From positions 14,660,020-14,724,019 of the forward strand of contig NC_051138.1 of the NCBI RefSeq assembly GCF_014839805.1: 64,000 bases of DNA, in the 5' to 3' direction. The stretch comes from Manduca sexta (lineage: Eukaryota; Arthropoda; Insecta; Lepidoptera; Sphingidae). Numbering within the stretch: position 1 is the stretch's first letter; every line of letters starts with the position of its first letter. The notes beneath the pieces were generated by a model. That model was not told the DNA's origin. It did no database searches and saw only the letters and a list, made by a program, of their open reading frames with translations. The position numbers and the translations under genes are program-made. This document shows, piece after piece, positions 1 to 11,459 of this stretch.

Positions 1-1659
1 CTCATTGGATTTACAAGGCCCAATATGTCAGGGTATCGTACGACCCAACAAAACTGGAAACAAGTAACGGGTCTTAATACAGGAATCCTAATAAAGGTGT
101 TGAAGGAGATTTAATACGAAATAATACTAACCACGTATCGCAGCCGTTGATCTAAAATAACCCCGCTGTGCTTTACTGATACAAGTTTCTGAACAAAAAT
201 GAACTTTACTCCATCGATTTAAGGTACTCCGTGCTTTATATAAATGCTTCAGGACCGGAGTTATATTTGCCAGGCCTGGTATCTGAACAATATTTACAAT
301 GTTCGTTAGAAATGTGAGAATAAGTGTGCAGTTGAGGTTGTATTTTAAAGTGTTTTGGGCGTTTTTGGTTCAAGATGCATCTTCAGTTCACGGAATGATG
401 TATAAGGATATCTTTGATCGTGCAGGATTTTTATGAGTAGCGTAGGGGTTAAATTGTCGGAATTGAGATCATCATTTTTTCTATCTGCACTGCTGACCTT
501 TGGAAGTCATCAGCTGGTAAATAGGTTGTAAGAAGTAATTCAAGGAAACAATGTGTTTACTTTATATTACTGGCTTGACAAATTGCAACCACTCGTGGGC
601 GCCATATTTAAAAATAAAAATAAATAAAAATGCTTTATTCATCACGTAGGCGAACATGGTTGCACTTATGATAAGTCAAGGTACATGAGAATATTAAATT
701 ATTACTTAATTAAATTAGCTTATATAAAAAAAGACAATTTATATTGAAAATAAAATAAATGAAAAGTATACTTAGTAAACAAAGAAGCCAGCTCGGGCTG
801 GCAGAGAAGAAGAAATAAAATGATGTATATATGTATTTTTGAATAAGCAATAAGGGAGAAACGCGTCGCGATCCTCACCGGTGAGGACAATAGAAGCCCT
901 AACCTAGCTAACCTACCAGCCTTTCACTAACTACCTAATTTAATTATATTAATTTAATTATTTAATTATAAAACAATTAATATCAGTGGCACATAAAAAA
1001 ATACACTGTACTGCTTTATTTATTTAGGGAATATTCGCGATTTTCATATTTACCACTTTTAAAACATTATTCAAATTATATTTTTGCTTCGAAGTTTCAA
1101 CTGCCAACTGCTTCAACTTCACTATTGCACATTCTTAGCACGTTCATTATTGATTTCTAAATTCCCTAATAAGCTGTCTAGACAAAAGCGGAACTGAATT
1201 GCAAGGGAATATACAAACGTCGCATATAAATAGAATTAAAGTATTCCTTTCCTAATAAGCTAGACGTATCTGTTGAATTGTAAGGAAACTGAATCATTCA
1301 TGTAAATATTGATGGTTGAAAATCTTATTGAATTAAGCAACATTTTTACGATAATAAGTTTCATACATATTTAAAACGAGCACTTTTTTCTGTTTTTAAA
1401 CTTGTTAAAATTTTTCGAGAATAAATGTCGCTTGAATTTTTTATAAAAAAAAGATGTCGCTTACGGCAATTAGCCTTTCAACCATCGGTATGATGATTAA
1501 AATTGGCAGAGAAATGGCTAAGCTCCAACGAAATTGTATTACTGTCCTGAAAACTGTATTACTGTTCGCTCAAAAGTAAAGAGTGAGAGAGAGAGAATTC
1601 ACGAGAATAGACAAATTTTATAAATGATTTACACTAGACGCATTCGCACGACTACATCG
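1..1659. other. Unique AT-rich sequence, no gene seen
   Basis: No reading frame of convincing length or composition and no repeat family that recurs elsewhere in the window. There is a run of AT-only words around 930-970 and a short GA run near 1581-1595. It looks like ordinary intronic or intergenic DNA. Confidence 0.5.
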
Positions 1660-1830
1660 TCATACAAAAAACGATTCGGCTTTTCCCGAGAAGCGTCCAC
1701 GTTTAGCACGAAGGCTGTAGTATGCGCATGCGCAGAGCGACGATCTCCGAACACGCACCAATTAGCGCACTCGCCGCGGCCGCTGTCGTCGTCATAAATC
1801 GAACGGACCGTTAAACAGAGGCCATAAGGA
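1660..1830. promoter_or_regulatory. CpG-rich patch with TGCGCATGCGCA palindrome
   Basis: This patch is far richer in G, C and CpG than its surroundings. At 1723-1734 it carries the perfect 12-bp palindrome TGCGCATGCGCA, which matches the known NRF1/erect-wing binding consensus seen in promoters of housekeeping and neuronal genes. No TATA box, initiator or coding sequence could be tied to it. It may be an unannotated promoter or enhancer; without transcript or conservation data this is only a candidate. Confidence 0.3.
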
Positions 1831-3607
1831 TTGCGTTCGGAAGGTGCGAGCGGTTTAGATGCATGGAATCTTGTAACATACTATTTAAAAGATTCTTGTT
1901 TAGTTGTATTGATGTGATATATTTATTTTTTTTGGTGTTGTTTACACCGACATATACAGATTTCCTGTAATAAAATACATTTATATAATTATTTTTAGAA
2001 AATGACATTTTTTTTATCTTGAATAAATTGCAATTTAAGTTTTCGTGAGTTAAAACACAAATCCTAACAAGCGCTCGTTTCCAGACAGATTTCGCATAAC
2101 GATAACAACATGCAACGACGACATTGACAGTCGTGACAAGGATATCTCCTTTGTTATGTTAAATTATAACAAAGTTAAAACTGTATTCCCTCACCATTGT
2201 ACTGGAAATATGATGACATCACTTAAGCTCCCATACTTTAAGATCAAAGTTAAAATCATTAAGTTCATTTTCATTTGTGATGAAAGTCTTAATTTTTGGT
2301 TTGTAATTTAAAAGATTGCTCATCCAAAGTTCGAACTTGGATTAAAAATACATTAATTACATTTATAAAAAAAAAATTGGATTAACACAACACAAATCTG
2401 TATTGTACCAAGCAGCTGAAGGAATGTAACCGAAAATGAGTCGCTATGACATCGCTTTTAAACAAGTCAATCAATATCAGTCAATATTTTGTTGACTATC
2501 CCCTGTTTCGCTTACTTCATGGCCTCACCCTTACTCGGACCCCTACCGCTTCGAGAATCTCCGCGAAGATCTCCACATTCGGAACGCTGGCGCATATAGA
2601 TTTCGGAATTCTAAATTTGAATTTAAATCGTGATAACTATTTAGCGGCCAGTTATTTCGTTAGGGAAAATCATGTTGGATCTCATTTTAGTATATACTGC
2701 AATGTTATATCTATTAAAGGCGAAGACAGGAGTTCCGTAAAAGATAAATCTGTCAGTTGAGCTTGGAGGATGGTTGATGGTACCCACCTGTAGCGACATG
2801 GGCCTTAAATAGTAGTTTGCACATGCGTCTTCTTGTATCTATATAAATATTTTAATTATTGTTGAATTTTCATTCGACTTGGAATGTTCCTACTTCTCTT
2901 TCGTTTATTATGTTAATTCTCCACAAGTCACAAAATTCCAAGATCTGTGGAATTTATATAAGTTAGTTGTCTGCTAGTAAAAAATCATATACGAAAATAT
3001 ATCTTAAAGTAGCTCGCAGGGAGATGTCGCGGGCTATGACGTAAGCAAAAGAGAGGCAGAGAAGCACCAAGAGGAAACCGGCTAACATATTAAATTATAC
3101 TAAATGCTTTATCATTTACAGCAATTGTATAGTTCGATGTTTATAAATTATTTAAATTAAGAAGAAATATTCACTTCACATTCATAGTTTATTAATATTC
3201 TTCAAATACATTGTAAGTAACAAAAGTCGGTACTGCTTAACCCCTAACTACATAAATCATGCATTAATCTTTGAATATAATATTAATAAGTCTTGCAAAA
3301 ATTTCACAGTATGCCATATTATAGGTACAAAATAAAACGATTTAAATACGCCTTCGAGACGTTATAATGCAACCTTACGAGGTGTCCTGTTCCTTTCACT
3401 ATTATGTAAAACTACTGCTGTCTCGCTCTGAGATTTTCTTTTTACGTATCTATACGATTTACGCCGGGATTTTTTATTTGTTTGGTTTGCTTCTGAAATA
3501 TTTGCGTTTACTTCATTTCGTTTTTATTATTTTTTTGTTTCTTTTCTGGTTATAAAATTTTTCTTATTCTAAATTCAAAATTTAATCGTATGCCAACCAA
3601 ATAATCT
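1831..3607. other. Unique sequence, no gene supported
   Basis: A 104-codon open frame lies at 2446-2760 on the + strand, but its translation shows no domain, no signal peptide and no family resemblance, and no splice signals frame it. I treat it as chance. The rest is AT-rich single-copy sequence. Confidence 0.45.
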
Positions 3608-3775
3608 ACACTAATACATAAAGCTGAGGAGTTTGTTTGTTTGAACTCGTTAATCTCAGGAACATATCGATTATATACATTTTTTACCTACATTACTCCT
3701 GAGTGCTAAAGAATACTTTTTCAGTAATCTATCTTGAAAAATTTTATTCACGCGGCTAAAGTCACAGGCAAATAG
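3608..3775 (+). mobile_element. Helitron-like fragment, 5' end region
   Basis: It opens with CTACACTAATACATAAAGC followed by GAGTTTGTTTGTTTGAAC and a GCG/TCG-TTAATCTCAGGAAC block. The same order recurs inverted at 17,394-17,447 and 54,476-54,537. The later part has the ACATTACTCCTGA word shared with the piece at 31.2 kb and an eroded CGCGGCTAAAG end. The family resembles abundant non-autonomous lepidopteran elements commonly classed as Helitrons; the class is from memory. This copy is diverged and the 3' end is not exact. Confidence 0.5.
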
Positions 3776-4322
3776 TTAACATCTTTCGATATGTTAAAAA
3801 AACAAAATCATTTCACTTTTAAAACCTACAACTTTGGAATTTTAAAACCTCAACGTAAACAAAAAGCATTTACCATCAAACGATTACAATAGGTGACAAG
3901 TTGTCAAAACACAATTAGACTCGCGAACACAAATTCCTGAACAAAGAATAGAACATGGGACAACAATGTTGCGATACTAAGAATACAATCGAACAATCTT
4001 CGCGGACTTGCTCCTGTCATATTCAATGTAAAACAGTCTTTATTTATAGGGTATCATGGTGTGTAATGGAATGGGTATCGTGTTTTTGTTTCATGTACGC
4101 TCTAGTGTACTTTATTTGGACTATTTTGAGTTAAAATATCGGTCAGTTTGTTGGTAACTTTAAAATTGAACAATGAAGATCCTCGTGGTTATAATTTTCT
4201 TTGAAACTTAACTCCTTGTAATAACATGTTTTTCGAAAATATTGAAGCGAATCATAAGTCACCTATTTATTATTTGGATTGCAGAACTAAAATTAGTCTA
4301 ATTTAGCTATCGTAGTTAACTC

Positions 4323-4745
4323 TTTACTGGTGGTATGTGTCTTATACTTGAGAGTGCGCCTGGGTAGGTACCAAGGCAATGTCTATTTCCGCCGCTAAGC
4401 AGCAGTGTGTAATCACTGTGTTCCGGTTTGGAGGGCATTGTAACCAGTGCAACTACTGGACATAATAAGACTAAACATCTCATGTCTCAGAATGGCGAGC
4501 GCTGTAGTATAACCAAACAATACTTTGTAATTCAAGGTGTTGGGTGTTTCTACTGTTTATGGGCGGTCGTATCGCTTATCATGGGACGGAACATACTTGG
4601 CGAAAAGTGGGTGCCCTAGTTGCGCCTCTGCACACCCCTTCGGGGATAAAATGCGTGATGTTATGTTATGTATGTACGTATCGCTTATCATCAAGTATAT
4701 GGCACGCTCGTCCCGTCATTTAAAGCAATCAAAAAATCTTGCATT
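4323..4745 (+). repeat. REP-C copy 1, near full length, split by a SINE-A
   Basis: Two blocks (4323-4567 and 4677-4745) join into one copy of a family of roughly 325 bp. The same family occurs reversed at 38,488-38,800 and as a shorter copy at 46,733-47,212. Shared landmarks are TGTGTTCCGGTTTGGAGGGC, the CTACTGGACAT word, CATCTCATGTCTCAG, TTTATGGGCGGTCGTATCGC and the tail CTCGTC[C/T]CGTCATTTAAAG. No coding capacity or tRNA-type promoter was seen. It looks like a dispersed lepidopteran repeat of unknown class. The interruption is a 5'-truncated SINE-A flanked by a 15-bp duplication of REP-C sequence. Confidence 0.75.
4583..4676 (+). mobile_element. SINE-A, 5'-truncated insertion inside REP-C
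   Basis: This is the last ~94 bp of SINE-A, from GGGACGGAACATACTTGGCG to the tail ending in GTGATGTTATG. It is flanked by perfect 15-bp direct repeats CGTATCGCTTATCAT at 4568-4582 and 4677-4691, the target-site duplication. The duplicated sequence is REP-C, so the insertion came after REP-C. Loss of the tRNA head with an intact 3' tail and a duplication is the mark of aborted target-primed reverse transcription. Confidence 0.85.
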
Positions 4746-4811
4746 CAAAACCTAAACACCTTTAATTTATTTCTCTCATGTATGTCATGACGTCCTATTG
4801 AAAAGATTTTG

Positions 4812-4848
4812 ATAAACGGCATGCTCGTCTCGTCATTTAAAGAAATTA
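4812..4848 (+). repeat. REP-C tail fragment
   Basis: A second short copy of the REP-C 3' end (AACGGCATGCTCGTCTCGTC then ATTTAAAG), about 70 bp beyond copy 1 in the same orientation. Only the tail is present. Confidence 0.55.
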
Positions 4849-5989
4849 AAAAAAGCATACTTGTCTGCACCCTGATTACTGTAAAACTAAATGTATGAGC
4901 AATTGTCTCGGCTATGTGAGTTTCTAAATTAAGCAGTTGGCCTGGAAACAGCATCAGAAGACCCTTATTGCTTAGTAATTACAATGGGAATATCATTCAA
5001 ATTCGCTTAAAACTGCCCGACTGATTTTTTTTTATCCAAATCTTCAAGCACAATGACAATAAAACCTTTGTTAAACTCTCAAAACGAATTACACCGAAGG
5101 AACCATGTCGGGAAACCATTATTTTTTTGAAAGATAGTCAATAAATCTCTTTCAAGAAAACGGTTGTTTGGTTAATTTTTTTACCATTTCGCAGTTGAAG
5201 GCTGTTTAAGACGTGTTCACATTAACACGCTTTATTTTGATTGGCATTGGCTTATAATGAATATTGGGTAAAAATAATTTGCAACCTTATTTTTACATGA
5301 AGGTATGTAAAATCAATTTTAAATTTGGAACAAGTGCTTTGTACGCGTGCTCGTAATCTTTTGAGTGAAATGTAACTCGACTTGATACAACTCGTTTTGA
5401 AAATCGAATTTTGGACTTCAGCTGTTCGATTTGTATTGAGGTCACTGAAAAGTGAAAACATAAAAATTTTCCCTTGATATTGGTGTTATTTTGATCGCTT
5501 TATTATTTCTTATCCTAATAAAATGGATATAAAAGTTCGAGGAAATCATTATTTGTTAGAAGTAAACATATACGATGAATAAATCTTCATAGAATCCGCC
5601 TTACAAAGACATAACTTCTAACAAATTTCCAACATGAACTATGTAAATACACCTTAACGACCCCGCAGTGACCTCTCCTTAAGAATTTCTTTATATGAGT
5701 GACCCCGAAAGTCCAAGTATCGTAAATCAATCATAAAACTAATTAACACTAACTGTAAAGGCTCGTCAAACGAACAATACTTGCCCGGGATTATTTTTGT
5801 GAGACAAAATATTGCTAACACCAGGTATCAGGCGCTGGATTATACGCGAAGATATTGTGTCGAGCGTTTAAAATGACCGCAATATAAAACTATATTAAAT
5901 TTTTATATCTCAAATGTAATTAAGAATGAACTCTCTGCATCGGTATTCCTTGAGTGACTTGTCCTTCTTTAATTGAGTAAAGAGTGCTC
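4849..5989. other. Unique AT-rich sequence, nothing recognised
   Basis: Short chance frames only. No repeat family from the rest of the window, no RNA gene and no clear regulatory structure was seen. Confidence 0.45.
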
Positions 5990-6105
5990 ACATCCCGGTA
6001 GGCAACGGCTTGGCTGTGCCTCTGGCATTGCAATGGGTGGCGGATGATACTTACCATCAGGCAGACCGCTTGCTCGTTGCCTACTAAGGTAACAAAAATA
6101 AATGT
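5990..6105 (+). repeat. REP-D copy 1
   Basis: Contains GGCAACGGCTTGGCTGTGCC, CTCTGGCATTGCA, TACTTACCATCAGGCAGACC and CTCGTTGCCTACTAAGG. The same order of words appears at 58,915-59,040 and inverted at 54,112-54,182. It resembles a dispersed family I have seen in moth genomes; no coding frame or Pol III promoter is obvious. Confidence 0.6.
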
Positions 6106-6882
6106 AAACTACAAAAAAATTCAAGTTGTATGCATATTTTGTATAGAATTCCATTGTTTTGCTGTTACTAAAAAAATACATAGCATAAATGTTATAGTAA
6201 TTTCTATAGACTAATTATACCATATCCCCAAGCAAATGTAAACGCAGATTTCAAGAAATCACCATTAACACCATCACACAAATCCAACTTATAACCCAAC
6301 ATCGACATAAAACTATTGTCGACGAAATAAAGACGCAATACGATTGGTGTTTTGTGCTACATCGTGTTGAAATCGCGGCAAATTGCTCGACTGGATAAAT
6401 CCCCGTATGTATACGTTATAAAGGAGACCTCCCGTAATGGCACAGTCGATTTTATGATCATACTAATTGGCAATGCGAAATAAACGTGGAAATATGAATG
6501 CATAAAACTTGGCGAGCCTTCGCTATGCGACGTAATGGATTTCGCGACATTGGCGCAGTAAAACGCAGACTAGTTCGGTGTGATGTTGGCGCGAGTATTC
6601 GCCCGTGTGTTTTATTGAATTGCACTGTGGGGTTTTACTTTGATTTTTATCGCACGTACGTTTAGAATTAAAGTTGATTGGTTTCTGTTGAACATTTTTT
6701 ATTTCGAAAACTGCAAGTTGAGAATTAGTTGAGATTGTTCGAGACCCGAAATATCATTACCTTCGCAATGCGCTTTCTTTTTTTAGTTCATGTAAATGAT
6801 TTTGGAATTCTATAGACATCACAAAAAGCTTTGATTACGAAGCACTGCAAGTTAGCCTTGCGCACGATCTGTGACGTTGATG
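6106..6882. other. Unique sequence with a moderately GC-rich patch at 6360-6600
   Basis: No gene seen. The stretch 6360-6600 is less AT-rich than its flanks and has several TTTATGATC/CATAAAAC-type words that homeodomain proteins can bind. That is too common in AT-rich DNA to claim an enhancer. Confidence 0.35.
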
Positions 6883-6894
6883 TTATTTTTATTA

Positions 6895-7214
6895 ATAATA
6901 TTAACACTGTATTATATACTGACCCACTGCTGGGAATAAGCCTCCTCTACCACTGAGAAAGATTAGGTCTTAGTCGACCACGCTGGCCTAGTACGGATTG
7001 GTAGACTGCATATACCCGCAAAATTCCTATCGAGAACTTCTCAGGTATGTAGCTTTCCTCACGATGGTTTTCTTTAACGTTAAAGCAAGCGATAATTCAT
7101 AAAGAAAACATACTTAATTTTAGAAAAGTCAGGGGTGTGTGCCCTTGGGATTTGAACCAGCGAACATTCGTCTCGGCAGTCCGTTCCACACCCAACTAGG
7201 CTATCGCCGCCCTA
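6895..7214 (-). mobile_element. SINE-B, full length
   Basis: On the minus strand it starts with a tRNA-like head (box A AGCCTAGTTGG, box B GTTCAAATCCCAAGG) and ends in TACAGTGTTAATATTAT. It is flanked by perfect 12-bp duplications TTATTTTTATTA at 6883-6894 and 7215-7226. SINE-B copies in this window share GAAAACCATCGTGAGGAAA, TTCTCGATAGGAATTTT-like and AGTAGAGGAGGC blocks. A tRNA-derived promoter and retroposition scars establish the class; the partner LINE is not identifiable here. Confidence 0.85.
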
Positions 7215-7226
7215 TTATTTTTATTA

Positions 7227-7737
7227 TAACACTGTAATTAAATTAAGTAATAACTTAATCCAAAACACAAATGTTCTATAGTACAATTTTCTTGTAGAAA
7301 TAGACAAAATCAAACTCAAATAACACGATAATAGTCAAGCAAAATCAGCAATTTTCCTATACTTTTTCACAGTTAATATCACCTGCACGCTTGACAAGTC
7401 AAAATTGTCTCCACAAGTAACAATGCACAGTAACTCATCGGTTATTTAGTACCGTTAACTAATAAAGTTTTAGCACCATTTTAACTACACGCTGTGGATG
7501 CAGCCATTGTTTGCTGAAATATGTTAAACGCCGGTGCCAGGTCTGGTATTGTGACAGAGGATGACTTCTGGTAAATTCTTGGACTGGTGAAGTGTGTAAT
7601 CTTGGTTGGGAATATGTTTATGTCGGTGAGAAGGAGATGCTTATCGGGTTGTCTGGAATTTAGTGACCACGTCCTGGATTAGCGTTACATAGATTGATAG
7701 GATTATGAACTATTATGAACTGCAGAATAAGAAAATT
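7227..7737. other. Unique sequence, nothing recognised
   Basis: AT-rich with no long frame, no repeat from the window's families and no RNA structure noted. Confidence 0.4.
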
Positions 7738-7975
7738 TTGTTGGTGGTAGAGTGTATTTTATATCCGCTCGGATAACGAGCACACAAGGTGTCAAAACCC
7801 GTCATAGTGGTCATGTAAGTGTGTCGCGTTTCGAGCCTGTGCATATACGGTTCCTATAAGCCGGCATAATCGTGTCGACTGTCAAAGCGTAATCGTTTCT
7901 CGTCAGTCAACACTCTATTGGACCCCACTCAACTTACTATCAGGTGCAGTGGAGTCACTACTGAGCCCGAATAAA
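7738..7975 (+). repeat. REP-E copy 1, long copy
   Basis: Landmarks in order are GTTGGTGGTAGAGTGTATTT, a CGCTCGGATAACG word, GTGTCGCGTTTCGAGCCTGT, AAGCCGGCATAATCGTGTCG, TCTCGTCAGTCAACA and ACTTACTATCAGGTGCAGTG. The same series occurs at 19,588-19,795 and, reversed, at 16.3, 35.8, 43.1 and 57.9 kb. It is a dispersed family of about 240 bp with no coding content. Class unknown. Confidence 0.7.
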
Positions 7976-8474
7976 TAAAAAGTATGGAATATCTAAAAAC
8001 CTTCAAGCTATCTAAACATAACGCTTTTAAAATTGTATCTGAAAATTTATAAACCAACTAAACTTTCAAAACATGTCAACAAAACTAGGGTAAACCAACG
8101 TAGGTATAATTAAGTTTATTAGTATTATGAAATTCGGTGCGTTCCGTTACACGTGGGCATCACCGCGACGGATTTATGCGCTTTAGACGTGAATTACTGA
8201 AGATAAGTCATTTAGATTCATTATTGATTTGTACCAAAGGTGAAGTTGGTGTCAAATTTGTACAATTAGATATTTTGAAAGACAATTATCCTTCTCCAAG
8301 CATGCCTTTATTCTTCCTTTTTAAAAATGTTGATAGTTTCGACTGAGTTTTTAGCTATCCATTGCCTACTTTTTAGACAATCTCCGGACAAATCATGTGG
8401 AAACCCAGTGTGCGATACGGAGCTTGAAGGAAATAATTAAAACTATATAACCATAGCTGTAGCAACCGTCCATT
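7976..8474. other. Unique sequence, nothing recognised
   Basis: A 69-codon + frame at 8137-8346 has no recognisable features and I treat it as chance. Confidence 0.4.
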
Positions 8475-8630
8475 CCTGGAAAAAGACCAAGGGAGAGCTT
8501 AAAAACTACATGGATTAATGTGTTTCAACGCGATTTGGTAACTTACAATGTTTCTGATGACGACGTTATGGATAAGGCACAGTAGAAGAGAAAGGTGAAA
8601 AAGGCTGACCCAGGAATCAATAGCCAGTAA
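8475..8630 (+). pseudogene. LINE ORF2 C-terminal remnant, inactivated
   Basis: Read in the frame starting at 8475, the translation gives PGKRPRESLKTTWINVFQRD, then a D-rich SDDDVMDKAQ, an in-frame TAG at 8583, and KADPG before a stop at 8628-8630. The pattern RPRGRPK.TW..V...DL......D..DRA.W.....KADP is what I know from C-termini of insect non-LTR retrotransposon polymerases, here with the family's tryptophan codon replaced by the stop. No reverse-transcriptase core remains, so it is a dead 5'-truncated tail. Clade cannot be told from this piece. The adjoining A-rich stretch at about 8675-8690 may be its 3' tail. Confidence 0.55.
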
Positions 8631-9061
8631 GAGAGGACCCGTCACACCATTGTTAAAGACAACGTTAGATAATGTAGAAAAAAAATCTACTCTCCTTCAA
8701 ATCAACTCGAAACAAAATCATTTAGCATTCCAAATGAGTTTTTTCCTCTCCAATGATATTAAAGAGGCACTAATGCTATCTGTATGCGCTTCCCATTAGC
8801 ACCAGATGTCGCCACGCGATGAATTTATAAACAATGGTACTCATATTAACGCTTCGTTATTGCTTAGTGGGGCTTATTTGCGTGGAGATTTGGGAGTGCG
8901 TTATTAGTGGATGAGGTATCAAAAGCATGTTTCCAGTTGAAGCCGTTGAAATAAAAACATTTTCGGATTTTATTTTTAAAGCCGTTGCCTTAAGTAAGCT
9001 CATGGATTATTTCATTGATTTTTTTATTACGGTTTAAGGTTTTTTGTTCATGCATTTCTAC
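8631..9061. other. Unique sequence, nothing recognised
   Basis: No frame, RNA gene or window repeat seen. Confidence 0.4.
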
Positions 9062-9250
9062 GTATATATAAAACAAAGTCCCCGCCGCGTCTGGCTGTTT
9101 AAATGCAATTAACAACTACTAAAAGGATTTTGATAAAATTTGGTATGGATAAAGTCTGGGACCCTGGGCAGGACGTACGCTATTTTTTGTCACGGGAAAA
9201 TATATAGCGGGACTTTTATCCCGGATAATCTTTTTCTCGCGATGTAAGGT
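9062..9250 (+). mobile_element. Helitron-like fragment
   Basis: Has the order TATATAAAACAAAGTCCCCG, CGCGTCTGGCTGTT, AGGATTTTGATAAAATTTGG, GGGACCCTGGG and a CGGGAAAATATATAGCGGGA block, ending at TCTCGCGATG. It resembles non-autonomous lepidopteran Helitron-like repeats. The exact CTAG end is missing. Confidence 0.45.
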
Positions 9251-10142
9251 AAGTTATCTGGGTATCAAAAGTACCTAATAGAATAAATAAAAAATAATAT
9301 TAATATAAAGCCCATTGCTCCCCAAATTATAAAAATATAATACTCTAATACTCGTATAAATGACGTCACAAAGCGCATCTTTAAATCCACTATATCCAAA
9401 AGTACAGCTGAAAAAGCGTTATTATTCCATCCGGCGCACACCCTGTATAAGGCCGTAACTGGCAGCTTGTTAGTAACACGCACCAGCTGTATAACTCAAA
9501 ACGAAGCCAGTTACCGCCACACTGACAGATTTATTCCAATTGTAAGCCGGCGGATTGTAGGCTTCAGTTTTAACACTTGTACCGGCTTTGGACTTTTTTG
9601 GTAGGGCTTTAATTGTTTAGCTGTTGTTTTTATTTATGAGTTGGCTGGCTTGATGGAGGTTTTAGATGTGAGCGTGGGTTTATCTTTGATCTCAGTCGAT
9701 ACTGATTTGAGGTTATTTCATTTCAATTTAGTGATTACATGTAATATTTTTTTATAATTCCTACATGGTAAATTACTATGCTTATAGTAAGTATAGTAGA
9801 GTCCAGAATAATATTTAAAATCGATAATTTATCTTGACAATTGCAATAATAATGCCGCCCATCACTAAATTACGATTCTAGGTATATTTGTTAATCATTA
9901 TTGATTCTGCATTATTATCTAATGCGCTTAGCGCAATCTGTTATTATTATAGCTTTTAATATATACTGCAGAACAAGATTTATATCAAATTGTTGGTACT
10001 AAACTTATTAGAAAAAAAATGAAAATAAATGAATAAGCAAAATATTTTTTTAAATACAATACTCGATGACAGTTATTCGATTCTCAAAAAAAATATATAT
10101 TTTTAATTTTTTTTGCATTCCTCATCTTGATTTTATATAAAA
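9251..10142. other. Unique sequence, nothing recognised
   Basis: AT-rich. A short ACACCCTGTATAAGG word at about 9438-9453 resembles termini of some DNA transposons, but no partner terminus was found. Confidence 0.35.
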
Positions 10143-10414
10143 ATATACACACACATCACGCATTTACCCCCGAAGGGGTACACAGAGGCGCAACCAGGGC
10201 ACCCACTTTTCGCCAAGTATGTTCCGTCCCATGATGTGATAGGGGGCGAGCCTATCGCACTAAAGGGCGCAAATTCCAGACTACAACTTAACAGATAGCT
10301 ACAGAATGCTGAGCAGAAAAACTCAAACATCACTTTGCTCGACCCGTGATTCGAACCCAGGACTTCAAAGCGTACCGTACGCGCATGCAGTACAACTACG
10401 CCACCGAGGCAGTC
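10143..10414 (-). mobile_element. SINE-A, older diverged full-length copy
   Basis: On the minus strand it begins GACTGCCTCGGTGGCGTAGT and has box-B-like GGTTCGAATC. It ends in the CCCCTTCGGG hairpin tail, GTGATGTGTG and a CA-rich tail. It differs from the three near-identical copies by many substitutions and by a changed, longer middle around 10,275-10,305, so it is an older insertion. Target-site duplications could not be read. Confidence 0.8.
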
Positions 10415-11459
10415 GTAAATTAAAACATAGTTGTTTCATTCGCTCGTAGCCAGCGACGGGTCAGTTCTCTAGTAATGAGACCACTAATCAAATCAAGTGC
10501 TCTGTTCGCACTGTCCAGTCTCGTTACCAGGAAATGGGCAGTGATAGTCATTACCAGGAATCTATCTCTCGAGCACCGGTCATTTAATTTTTAATTGATC
10601 CTGATTGAGTTGTGCGTTCGTATTGAAATGTTAATTTTAAATTGAAGGTGTTTGGGTTCGTTATTACTTGTATCTTTCTTTGCAGTGAAATTATATTTTA
10701 ATATTATATTCTTTATGAATTTTGTAAGGGTTTTTAAATGGCAATGTGCCTAGTTCCTCAATCGGGATGTAAACATGTTACATTAATGAATTTTGCCTCC
10801 TTGGAATTTATTTTGCCCCAAAATGATTACCGAAAAATAACGAAGCCCCGGAACTAACAGAAACTGGTTGTGTCCTTTGGTGTGGAAAAAATATCATTGC
10901 AGCAGACGCTATATATAAGCCTGTTTAGTGTAATCTATATTTTTTCAAAGGAATGGTTTAATAATCATGATACAATGGTAAAAAATCAGGTGTAGAAGGT
11001 AGCTGATTCCAACACGTTCCGATTTTTAGTATCATATCAGTGCAGGTATATTATATATAGCCTTACTATGAAAATTAATAACCTCTTTATACTGTAAAAT
11101 ATGGAACTTATTTCTTATCAGTAGAAGAAATTAGTTCCATTTTACTTTTTCGTTCTGAGGCCTGCATTGTCAGTACAATGGCGTCACTAAAGCAGCTTTT
11201 TTATTTCCCTGGTCAGACTAATATAGACCACTATAAAATTTTAAATAAGGAAACTTAGCCAATAACAGTACGATATCTGTTATGTATTTCACGCTGTTTG
11301 AACCTTTCGCTAGTAAATAGCATTAAATGCTTCTATCTCGAGCGTGTATCATCGTATTACGTAACGGTGGGACAGCTGATGTCATGAGAAAGCTGGTAAT
11401 GGTGAAATTATTTATATTTTATTGTGAAACTGACCTGCCCAACATTTCGAGCATAACTA
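10415..11459. other. Unique sequence, nothing recognised
   Basis: No frame of interest and no repeats from the window's families. CAG|GTATAT occurs at about 11,045 but without a pyrimidine tract. Confidence 0.4.

Noticed and set aside
2446..2760. 104-codon plus-strand frame in unique DNA
   Set aside because: No domain, signal peptide or splice context; the length can arise by chance in a window this long. Would be revived by conservation with codon-type substitutions.
9240..9258. TAAG|GTAAGT as a fourth ratchet site
   Set aside because: The bases before AAG are not a proper pyrimidine tract up to the AG, and the word sits at a Helitron-like repeat end.
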